Source: Owenia fusiformis
Lineage: Eukaryota > Annelida > Polychaeta > Sabellida > Oweniidae
Direction of reading: 5' to 3'
NCBI GenBank assembly: GCA_903813345.2
Contig: CAIIXF020000002.1
Coordinates: forward strand, 26,118,455 to 26,182,454
Length of the DNA: 64,000 bases
This document shows, piece after piece, positions 12,741 through 23,700 of the stretch; the stretch's first letter is position 1, and each line of letters opens with the position of its first letter. Both the position numbers and the translations under genes were made by a program. The notes beneath the pieces were generated by a model. The model ran no database searches. It was not told where the DNA came from and saw only the letters and a list, made by a program, of their open reading frames with translations.

Positions 12741-14222
12741 AGAAAGTTGTTTACATTTTTGTGTATACCCTTATATTAGTGCTGGTATATTTTTTAGTAG
12801 AAGGTAAAATAAAATTTATAACAAACTAAGCTTTTTTATGTAACTTCATACACCTTAAGAGGCAAAATCAAAGCATGGAATATTTGAAGTGAAAAGGGAA
12901 GTGCGCGCCGCGCATGCGCGCCAAAATTCACACAAAATTTTCAAAAAGTAGATACTACCTGTCTTATCAGCTAGATAAGTCGCGTTGCGAACATGATTGT
13001 TTGAAATTGGAGACAATTATGTACATAGAAAGCGATGTATATTTACATAATTGAATACTATGAACTGGTTTATCTTGAAGCAGCTGCACTATCATTAAAA
13101 TGTAATGAATTGCAGTTGGAGAAGAATGAGTTGAAATGAATAATTGCCAAACCATGTGCGAAGCAGATATTTCACCGAGAAATTTTTTAGTGAAATGAGT
13201 GAAGCATATGGGAACCCCATTTGATAATCATTTAGTATATATTCATTGAATTCTCTTTCCAATATACTTTATTTCATGAATAGCTAACCAATATGGACTA
13301 TCTTATGAATTCTGAAGGTAAAAATAGTTACTCTCAGTTAAAGTCAAAAACAAGTTGAACTAGAAATTGTTTTTTTTTTCAATTTTGCGATACATTTATG
13401 ATTGATTTCAATGGAATATTGCGATATGTGCTATCTTTATAAATACATACCTTCAGTTATAAAAAAGCTTTTACCTTGATTCATGTTTTATGTGAAAGAT
13501 AATATGACAATTTATCACAAAATGTCAAAAATGTTCACCCCTAGGTCACGTTGACCTCAATTTGATACATTTCTGAAGGGGTTATTGAATAAGTTTTACA
13601 ACAATATCCAACATTATTGAAATCAGACATGACCTCCCCTGCGACTTAGTGTTATAAAAATTATGTTGCACACATTAGGGTTAATTTATTGAAGTTCAAC
13701 ATTTTGTTTACTTCGGTACAAGAACTCTCTTATTAGATGCATATCGGGGCATTATAATGATGCTTCTTAGGATTTAAAGGTAGAATAAATCTAACATGGC
13801 CTAAGACTCTCGAAAGTCCATCTATCTAGCAAATAGTAGTCAACGTACCCTTGGCAATAATTATATTTTTAGAATATTTTGGACTCATTCCTTGTCATGT
13901 CTATTTTCTAGAAATCCCCAAAAGTGTTAAGTATAATCTCTCAGAAGGGAGTATTCATTAATTTGGGTTAAAGTCGAAAACGATGTATTCCTTGTTATTT
14001 TCACATAGGGACAACCCATGCAATTCATTGTTTTCAGCTCAATTGGTTAAACTTGTCTCAAAACGCAACATATTGATGCACCAAACATTGAAAAAAAGGT
14101 GGGAAAGGGGTGGAAATGGAAATCATGACAACATTACAGAAAAGGCATTTTTTGTGACGTGTTCCTGTCTCAAAGTCCAAATTATTTTATCATTTCTATG
14201 AGTACTTTTCCTGGAGATAATG
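12741..14222. other. Non-coding spacer
   Basis: No gene seen. A block at about 13505-13680 (containing TTATCACAAAATGTCA and GCGACTTAGT) recurs in diverged form in intron 10 of gene C at about 63350-63480, so it is part of a dispersed repeat. A short block around 14000-14040 resembles 36200-36240 upstream of gene B, in keeping with the tandem duplication. Confidence 0.4.
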
Positions 14223-14339
14223 CGTTGTCCATAACTTTTGTGGTCCTTCAGCTAAAAGTAGCACCCCACTTGAAAAAATCCAGACTGAAAACTTGAAACT
14301 TGCCTTGTCAAAAGTTTGATCCTGGCTACGACCCTGCTA
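14223..14339. repeat. Left copy of a ~117-bp direct repeat
   Basis: This copy is nearly identical to 15146-15261 (one A fewer in a short A run there). The two copies flank the retroelement fragment on the minus strand. Because the right copy includes the beginning of the retroelement frame, the repeat is probably element sequence and not flanking host DNA. Confidence 0.85.
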
Positions 14340-14589
14340 GTTTTATTAAACATAGATGACATGATGCTATGCTACAATTCATTGAAGATGGTGGGGGTTG
14401 GAAGGTCAATAAAGTGGACTAGTCGCATCATCAGTACTTCTACCTCCTCAGGTTTCGGGGCGCTCCGAAGTATACCTGATTGGGAATGGAGGTTGCCCCT
14501 GCAGAGTTGATCAGACTCAATATGCAGTGGTTAATTGAACCCAGTCATAGAGGGATATACTTTGTTCTAGGATGGGTCTGGGTTTGCTG

Positions 14590-15174
14590 CTATGTTGTAG
14601 TTGGAGTCGACTTCTCTTTCCTCCACAGCCAGAGCCAACGTGAGCATGACTCTGCTGTGGCACCAATATCCTTAACGGCTTTCCTAAGATGGCTGGACCG
14701 TATTCCCAGGTCCTTCAACATGTGGCGTAAGGAGGCAGCTGGAACGCCTCTGCAACCTACTTCAACTGCATGATGTCTGCAATTCCACCCTCTGGATTTT
14801 GCTTCGTCTACTAGGTCTTGGTAACGGGCAATCTTCAGTTGGTGAGATACCTCTATTCTCTCCTCACTAGGTACAGTAAGTTCTATCACAAGGATGGTTT
14901 TGCTGTTTCTAGATAGAAGCACCATATCTGGTCTCTGTGCGGTCACTACGATATCTTGGGGGAACACTAGCTTTCTCCTGATGTCAACTTGGAGATCCCA
15001 GTCAGATGCTTTAGATAGGGTGGAAGGGGGTTCGGTGATCGTCTTCTGCTTGTATGACTTAGCCTGGCCTTCCTTTCTGAATTCTATGAATCTAGGCTTG
15101 GTTGAGACATTCTGCTGATTGGCTTCAAGCCTTTTCCTATCAACCCGTTGTCCATAACTTTTGTGGTCCTTCAG
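14590..15174 (-). pseudogene. C-terminal fragment of a retroelement polyprotein
   Basis: The minus-strand frame stays open for about 194 codons, from a stop at 15175-15177 to a stop at 14590. The translation has the pattern RPDMVLLS...ILVIELTVP, then YQDLVDEA, VEVGCRGVPA and SRWLWLWR. I recognise this arrangement from the region that follows reverse transcriptase in some non-LTR retroelement proteins of cnidarians, molluscs and amphioxus. The Asp and Glu-x-Thr spacing is reminiscent of a PD-(D/E)xK nuclease fold, which is inference. No reverse-transcriptase core precedes it, so this is a truncated relic. It is more GC-rich than its surroundings, suggesting fairly recent arrival. Confidence 0.6.
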
Positions 15175-15261
15175 CTAAAAGTAGCACCCCACTTGAAAAA
15201 TCCAGACTGAAAACTTGAAACTTGCCTTGTCAAAAGTTTGATCCTGGCTACGACCCTGCTA
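15146..15261. repeat. Right copy of the ~117-bp direct repeat
   Basis: Pairs with 14223-14339. It overlaps the upstream end of the minus-strand retroelement frame. A head-to-tail arrangement of truncated copies, or a local tandem duplication, would explain the layout. Confidence 0.85.
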
Positions 15262-16339
15262 ACATGTATAGAATGATAATTCAAAATCTTTTGAGTGAAT
15301 CACATAATTAATGTGCCATGAAAATGGTGAAGCTTACTTTCACAGGATGTACGGCTACAATACGTTGTCCGCTTACTGCTCGAGTCAGCTCCGTTACTGC
15401 TTCTTGCATGGACGTGTCGCAAAAAGGTGGCGCATTTGTTTTTTAGGGGTATCGCGTGAATGTAACTTTGATTCCCCGGATTCTAAAATAATATTCTAAT
15501 TAAAGTTGTATATCATTTTAAAGCTGTTTCGATGAAGTTTTTAGATCAACTACACTCCGTTCACAATTCTTGCGCGTTCTTTTTTAAAAAAGAGTTTTTT
15601 ACCAAAACATCTGGCAAATATTCCCTGTTGACACGTTACATTTTGAATTATTTTTCATCTTTAAACGCTCATAACTCAAACAATATAAGACTATTATACT
15701 TATTTTTCGTCTTGATAAAGGTAGATAGAAGTTTTATTTCAAAGGATGAATTTTAGTAAGCGTCCCATATTGTGACGTCATAGAGTTTGAAAAATAGAAT
15801 CTGTTGACAGCGACCTTTTCTGCTCATTCTTTTGTTCCTTCAACTTTTCAGGTGTACATTTAACAAAAAATACGAGATCAATTTTTAATAAATCATACAT
15901 GATTATTTTGCTCCTTAACTCTAGTTTATTAATAAATAGTTTATTTTGTTCGCAAAAGTATGTGTTTTCTGTTGTATGTGGAAAAGTGGAGGACGAAAGG
16001 TTTTCAAAATTCATCAAAATAGGGCTAATTTACGCCATTCGCCTATTTTCAAGCACAGCAACACGTATATTTATTTCACCTAAAATATCAATTGATTCGT
16101 GTTTCATGATGCTCCTAGCCCATTAACAATATATATATGATATCAGAGTTATTCGTCTAAAATGTTTTGAGATAGAGAGGTAAATGTGGAGGACGAAAGG
16201 ATTTTCATTTGTGTACATTTTTCTCAAAAACGTCACATTCTACCATGTTAAAAGCGAGGATCCTCTGGATTACGCCACAAAATGTGTAACAATGCGTGCG
16301 CGAGCTTTTTGCGATACATCATGCTAATCACTTTAGATG
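15262..16339. other. Non-coding spacer
   Basis: No gene recognised. The phrase GTGGAGGACGAAAGG occurs at about 15985 and 16188, suggesting a diverged tandem duplication of roughly 200 bp. The open frames are short, lie on both strands and lack motifs. Confidence 0.35.
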
Positions 16340-16343
16340 TTAA

Positions 16344-17352
16344 CCCTAGAAGTCCTAGGGTAAAAAAAGTTACGCGAACACCTAAGGGGGTCAACGGGGG
16401 TCCTTGTAAAATTGTTATTAGTGGAGCTAGGATGTTCAAACTTTCCAAAAGTATACTTCATTCAATTATCTACAACTTGGTGTAATAACTTTAACATCTA
16501 TGATAATGTAAAATTGCGTAATGTTATTCTAAAGACAACACGTATGATAGAATTGGTGCGAGCTTTTTTCTGCTTTTGTTTATTGAAGATGACGATTACA
16601 TCATAATGAATAAATAACAAATTAGTAAAGCTACGATGTTCCAAATTTTCCCAGAATGTACTCCATTCAATTACTCAGATGCGAGTAGGTAGTTACCAGT
16701 TTCGCCACCAGGTGGCTGATTCGGGGGAATTAACATGGCAAGGTATTACAAAATTCCCTTAAACTTGAATATGCATCAGTTTTACTGGTTCACTTTTCAT
16801 ATTACCTTTATGTATCTGATGGTTATACAAATTAAAATATGTCCAGTAAAAGAAAATATTATCTGCCCAACACAAGAAAAGATATTTCACTTTTTGTGGT
16901 TTTACAACATGGGGTCTATCGGGAATCTCCCCGACCCAGAAGTCACATTTTAAAAGAAAATTAAATTTTCAAAGTTGATAAACTCTTTTCAAAACCACAT
17001 TTCTAAATGTAATTTTACATGTAGATTCCAAATATGACATCAGTTTAACTGAATTGTGAATTTTTAATGACGTAAATCAAGATTATTTCTACTCGCATCT
17101 GGGATATTATCTACAATCTGGTGTAATAACTTTAACAACTTTGATGATGTAAAATTGCATAATTTTATTCTAAAGACAACACGCATTGTAGAAATAGTGC
17201 TAGCTTTTTCCGATTTTGTTTATTGGAGCTGATGATAACATCATAATCAATCAATTACCCTGTATGCAATTTTGCTAAATTAAAAAGTTATGAGGAAAAA
17301 ACTTTACAAGAGGGGGGGGGGTCATTTTGAATCCCCCTTAGGGCTTCTAGGG
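16344..17352. mobile_element. piggyBac-like MITE (TTAA target)
   Basis: TTAA flanks both ends (16340-16343 and 17353-17356). The ends read CCCTAGAAG at the left and CTTCTAGGG at the right. TTAA duplication with a CCCTAGAA tip is the hallmark of the piggyBac superfamily. The inside holds two direct sub-repeats of about 200 bp (from about 16420 and about 16625) and no transposase frame. The second sub-repeat is split by another repeat (16667-17108). Without that insert the element would be about 570 bp. Confidence 0.75.
16667..17108 (+). mobile_element. Repeat family M2, copy 1 (nested)
   Basis: Inverted ends built around CAGATGCGAGTAG (left) and CTACTCGCATCTG (right). The copy interrupts the second sub-repeat of the piggyBac-like element, whose uninterrupted form is visible at about 16465-16490. 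Other copies are at 22571-23013 (same orientation) and 57238-58026 (inverted, truncated and itself interrupted). No coding frame is shared among the copies. Confidence 0.75.
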
Positions 17353-17533
17353 TTAATTCATCCATATGTTTCGCAAATTCTTGCGTTGTCGGTTGAGATG
17401 CGTAATTGCTGATTTATCACATCACAACGTTTATAAAATAAAAAAGTTCAAAAACAACCACGCAATATGGTGTCGCTAGCCACCTTGACCTAAATTTATG
17501 TAGGCCATGAGATTCAAAAGATGAAAATGAAGA

Positions 17534-17703
17534 GTAGATTCTTTTGAATATATAAACCTTTTATAGGTCGGACTCATAAATTCTCCTGATACACCGACAT
17601 TCATAACATACGCTGATGTATTAAACCACACGTATAAAGTAGTTTTTCGGAAGATAGCGCATAATAATTTTTTAAATTTAAGGTAGCACCAGGAAATAAT
17701 GTA
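17534..17703 (+). promoter_or_regulatory. Conserved upstream block of gene A (probable promoter/5' UTR)
   Basis: The DNA just before the start codon is similar to 36868-37029 before gene B. Shared words include TATAGGTCGGA, ATTCTCC and, directly before the ATG, CACCAGGAAAT / AACCAGGAAAT. Retention of this block while much of the spacer has diverged suggests promoter or 5' UTR function. Recent common origin alone could also explain it. No clear TATA box was identified. Confidence 0.4.
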
Positions 17704-20700
17704 ATGGATGTCAGGGCTGTGTCACATTTCAGTTGGGCAGATTGGCTTGTGTTTGGACTTGCACTTTTGCTGTCAATACTTATAGGATTTTACTATGGAT
17801 GTACAGGAAAGAAGCAAAATACTACTGAAGAAATATTACTTGGCGGAAGAAAAATGTCTCTGTTTCCAGTGTCCGTATCGATCACCGCTACACTCATTTC
17901 AACTATTGGCATTATTGGATTCCCATCAGAAGTATATCAACATGGCACTATGATTTGGTTAGTAGTGACCGGGGTGTCAATTGGGCTCCTGGTAACCGCC
18001 CTTGTTTATGTACCGATTTATCATGGTTTAAAGTTAACCAGCGTTTTTGAGGTAAGATATTGATCATTACTCAATTATACAATTGAATACTCATTACTTT
18101 TGACCGGTGTTTTCTTAGATTAGAGCCAACTAGATTTTTCAATCTTATATGATGATATGTAGGTTTAAAGCTAGTCAATTGTATCCCATGTTAAATCAAT
18201 ACACCCATGCGATATAGGTCAATGTTTTGCGAAATATTTGAGTTTTTAAGGAAGACATTGGTAGGTCAATTGTATATTGCTTGCAATTTTGTCACACTCT
18301 GTAGCTCGGATTCTTCCTTTAAGGTGACCAAACTTGTAAAATAATTATCACTTGTAAAGAATCGTTATAAGCCACCTTAAGTAGTACTCAATCGGGTGAA
18401 CAAAGCGATCAAGCAAGTTATAAAACCAATTCAGAATGTAAAAAATACCTAGGAATACATGTACATATATAAAAATAAATAGGGGTTATGAACTGGGAGG
18501 TTTTGGATACAGGGAATATCCCAAGGGATATATGTATATCTCCCCGAGGGACCGAATGGACCAAGGGGAGATATAAATATTTCCCGAGGGATAAACCCTA
18601 TATCCAAAACCGACCGTACATAACTGGTGTATCTCATACTTGAGTGGGTTTGGGGTAGATATAACCTTTCCACCTTAGTTTTTTGAAGTGTTTTCATTTT
18701 CAGTGGTTGTGAGAAATTCTTCTACATCTATTTGATTTTCGAATCTGCGGTTAGTTTCTGCTTCGTTATTATTCAAATGAGTGTCGTTTCATGTATATTA
18801 TCCATGTTTTAATCGAATTTCAGTGTCTTTCCAAATATTTATCTCTAATTTTTTCGTCTGGAGAAATCCAACAATGCATCATTATTACACTGCACGAAAA
18901 AAAGAATTATATTGAAAAAATTCCCGGGAGCGGGATGGATATATTATATCTGCCCGCATTTGGACTGGAGCGGGACATATAGAATATATCCTGCCCGCTC
19001 CTCAGGTACGATATATATTCCCGGGTGATATCTACCCCAAACCCACTCAAGTATGAGATACATAAGAACATGCCCTATCTTCCTTAAAAATAATGTGAAA
19101 TGCTCCTTTTGTAAAGTACGAGTGTTTTACCTCCTTTTTTATTTCAGTACCTCGAATTACGGTTTAACAAGGCTATTCGAACATTGGCAGTTGTTATGTA
19201 TTCATTTCAAACTGTAAGTATGATATGGCCCCGAGCTGGAAAAAACATTTCCAAAAAATCGAATAGAGTAAATTCTTTATGATGCTTGTTACGCGGAATA
19301 TGGCAGATATTTATGGTTGTGCGGGTTTTGTGATATGAGTGAATATACCATACTCATCTGCGGTATATGGGATACCAGTACATTGATTTCTGTGAATTCC
19401 CGATACTCAATGCTGATTTGTCATACTTATCTGCGGAATATGTCATACTCAACTGTGGAATATGACATATACCGCAGGTGAAAACGCGATACAGAAAGCC
19501 TCCATTCGATTGGTCAAAAGAATCGACTCTAAATGTAAACTTACGCTCGGTTGATATTGTTAGCGCTTCGAGCACTAATGTATGAATGTTGGATTGATTC
19601 AAGGGTTCCGATACGCTTCCCGTATGGAAATAATATGGTGGTTCAACTGGATCAGTCTATTTTTAAGAAATAAGGGGAGTTTTGTAAAATCCAGTTTATT
19701 GAAATTGTCATGGAGATAAAGTAATCCGTTTCAGTGGCGTAGCCAGCATTTGGTGGCCAGGGGTTCGACTTTAAATGTTATCCACAAATCCCCCCTTCAT
19801 CGGTGTACCTCACATAAAAGCATTTTTGTATATATATTGTTGTACATACAATTTACAACCCTCCAAAAGTTTGGCAACTGTAACATCCCCATTGTACTGA
19901 GTGGTTAGCCTCCTTATGGTTGAATGCTTATTTTTATAATATGTATAGTGTAAAGAAAAAATTGAAACCTGAGGGCAAAATCATACATTTTTATATAACA
20001 TTTGTTTAATGAAATCCAAATCAAGGGTTGACATACATTAAGCTACTGAAACATGCAATTCCCACACTTTTAGATGATTTTTGAAAAGGTTACAAATCAA
20101 AACATTTTTTTGCTATTCCATTTTGTAATAGATGAGTGTTCATAATGACCTCATGAACTTACAGTTAGTTACTGAAGACTTGTATATTCAATAGCAAATA
20201 TTTCTTGAAGAATGTAATATTTATTTAATCACGGCGCGCAATAAAAGTCGTAATGGCTGCACGAATACTCTCAATTGGTACTGACGATAGAAGTGACAGA
20301 TGACAAATAGTATTGTACTTATCCACTGTGCTCTGTAGGCTCTAAAACATTTCTTTTAAATTGTAATGCCTTGCAACAAAGAACAACTAGTTTGAAAACA
20401 TTCCAATCTATATCACCGTTCCGCTGTTTTTATTGTTAATGACGAGAATCATGAGCGTTTTGAGAATGAAAACATTTCAGATGAATTTGTGAATCATTAT
20501 CAACTTTAATTTGTTTTTGGGAAATGAACATTTTATTATTTTTTGTCCTTTTGGACACATGATTTGAAACTTGTGGAGGGGTAATCCTCTCGTCTTTCTG
20601 ACAAATACACTCCCTCCAAAAGTCTGGCAACCTTTGCTCCCTCCTCTTTATGTTTGAATTTTTATTTATATAACCTGAGAGGAAAATATAATATTGATGG

Positions 20701-23700
20701 AAATGGAACATGACTAAATTTCCAATGCCTCCAAATTTTCCCAATTTATTTTCTAAAGATGAATTTTTGAAAATCGTCATTCCCATGTAAACCAAGGGGA
20801 ACCAATGGGCTCTATATTTAAGGAGATTAGATTCAACCGAAGGCCATCTGTAACTAGGTCTTTGAAGTTCAAAAATCTCGATAATCCGTTGGCGATTATC
20901 AGTGGATCAGTTTTTTTTTAGAAAATAAAGAGTGCATTATCAGGAAGCAATGCTTATTGGTACACCACGTGATTTTTAAAATATTTTTCATTCTAAACTT
21001 TTCCCCTTAACTGTAGAAATAAAATACTCATTCGAAATAATAACTTAATTAAACTATCTAGACTTATTTGATATAATCCTTCTTATGTCTTTGCTTTACT
21101 CAGCAAAAGATGACTTCATCTGGCTTTTTTATTGGACAGAACTTTCCACGGCACGTAATGTGTGTACCTTTTTAACTTACACTTACACTCCCCTCCATAA
21201 GTTTGGCAACCTTTTTCCCCATTGAACTACGTGTTAAAGCCTCTTTACGTTTGAATTTTTATTTACTTAACCGGCGATAAAATAACTTATAATATTGATG
21301 GAAACGTAACGTGCCTTTATTTCCAATACCTCCAAATTTTCTAAATTTTTTTCCTCAATTACAATAGGTCGACAATTGATGATAAATTTGATGAATTTTT
21401 GAAAATCGTCATTCCCATGTTATCCAATGGGAAATGGAGGGTTCGGGGCAAATCAGAAATCAGGATATCTTTTCAGTAAATGATTCAGCAAAAAATATTT
21501 TTATATAGAAAATTGAATTGTCTAACTTTTTTTAACACTAAGTGTTTAGTTTATTTGATGAATATTAAAGTTACAGCGCTTCAAAGTCATTTTTGAAAAT
21601 AATTTTTCGCCTCCTGTGTTAATTCAATGGGAGAGGTTTTTTGAAAAACAATTTTGACTTTAAAGCCCTATAACTTTGTTGAACCTGAAGAAACATATCA
21701 ATTTTTTGTTAAATAAAGTTAGCAAATTCAATTGCCTGCCTAACTCGTATTTTTTGCAAGGACTCGGATGGATGGATATGCTGTCATATGACTTGCGGCA
21801 AACCTACCATTTCCCATTGGTTAACATGGGAACGTCGATTTTCAAAAATTCATCAAATTCATCATCAATTCTCGACCTATTGTAATTGAGGAAAAAAATT
21901 GAGAAAATTTCGGAGGTATTGGAATTAAAGTCAAATTATGTTTCCATCAATAGTATAAGTATTTTCCTCGCAGGTTCAGTAAATAAAAAGGTAAAGAGGC
22001 TTTAACACGTAGTTCAATGGGGAAAAAAGGTTGCCAAACTTATGGAGGGGAGTGTATATTAAGTACCAGAGACATACTTATCCAATGGCCTCCCTTAATA
22101 CATTTAATTGCTAAATGAATTAATTAATTGCTAAAAATTGATCCACTTGACATTCGTGAAAAAATAGCGTAAATACACTGAAACAGCAACAATTAAACCT
22201 AAAATGATAAACGTGCATCTGAAAAATCAAAAAAAAAATTCGCAATGGACTTATTTTTCCTTGAAAAAGTAATGAATAATAAATACCCATTCGATCAAAT
22301 GCTTGTGTTTATAAATGAAACATATGCTTTAACTCATTTCAAAATGTTTTTATTATTTGATGTTTGCTTTTGGGGTTCAATTCAGTTCAATTCAGTGTCT
22401 TTCTTACCTCCACATAGGTGAACATTTAAACATTACATATAATTCATATAAACAATTCACATTAACCCTTTGAGTGCCATTGGGCCGATTCGGCAGATGG
22501 GAAAAGTATGTCGCTAAAGTGCCAAGATCGGCCAAAAATAACGTGTTTATATACACAGGGAAATGTGTCATCAATTACTTAGATGCGAGTGGGTAGTTAC
22601 CAGTTTCGCCACCAGGTGGCTGATTCGGGGGAATTAACATGGCAGGGTATTACAAAATCCCCTTAAACTTGAGTATGCATCAGTTTTAGTGGTTCACTTT
22701 TTATATTACCCTTATGTATCTGATAGTTATACAAATTAAAATATGTCCAGTAAAAGAAAATATTATCTCTCCAACATAAGAAAAAATACTTCACTTTTTG
22801 TGGTTTTACAACATGGGGTCTATGGGGAATCTCCCCGACCTAGAAGTCACATTTTCAAAGAAAATAAATTTTCAAAGTTAATTAACTCTTTTCAAAACCA
22901 CATTTCTAAATGTAATTCTACATGTAGATTCCAAATATGACATCAGTTTGACTGAATTGTGAATTTTTAATGACGTAAATCAAGATTATTTCTACTCGCA
23001 TCTGGGATATTGAGAAAAAATTATTTATTCTCATTTAATAATGTTTGTTTAGATTGGTTCAAATAAATCGATCTGGTCTAACTTTGATTTAAATCAATTT
23101 AACAGACGCTGGGTATCTTACAACATCGTATAGTTAATGCATTTTAACCAAGTTGGCAAGGTTTTATGGAATATCGGCCCGAATATAGTAGATTCAATAA
23201 TGTCCCCTTTAGCTGCGAATAATACGTTACTGATCAAGAAATTAATCAAATCTGTTGCAAACCAAATGAGGCAACTTTTTAATATGCTAGGTTATTTAAA
23301 GTTTACAAAATAGAGTCGCACAGATTTGAAAGAAAATGTGTTTTCATCAGTTTTAAGATACTTGGTTTATTTCACCGGAGATGGAGCAGCTTTTAAGTTG
23401 GAAAATAAATTGTGCGAAATTATTGATATTTCTTCTTTGCATAATGCCATAATGCTCCGGGATCTTCCCAAAACTAGACAATCCCAACCCGTGCCTAAGG
23501 TTGACAAACCTTTGAAGACAAGTGTAACTTTATCATTTTTTATCTACTGGTCATATAAATTGAATATATAATATGTTTCTGGTTAATGAATTTTTCCACA
23601 AATATTGGGGAGAAAATCCCGACCGGGGGTTCGTCCGAACCCATCGAGCCCCCGGTCCCTACAGCTATATGCGTTTATAATGATTGCGAAAACATTATTG

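Larger units (their letters stand above)
19727..23590 (+). repeat. Long dispersed repeat L1R, copy 1, in intron 2 of gene A
   Basis: Runs from CAGTGGCGTAGCCAGCATT to GGTTAATGAATTT and matches 46622-48663 in the same orientation over its whole length. This copy is longer because it contains the M1 element at 21186-22054 and about 820 bp at 22467-23288 (which includes an M2 copy) that the other copy lacks. It has CTCCAAAAGTTTGGCAAC near 19862 and an inverted counterpart near 23490, so it may itself be a large non-autonomous DNA transposon. No protein is recognised in it. Confidence 0.8.

Noticed and set aside
11700-13000. CRISPR-like or phage-like repeat array
   Set aside because: The repeats are degenerate and irregularly spaced, and the window is clearly animal nuclear DNA with spliced genes.
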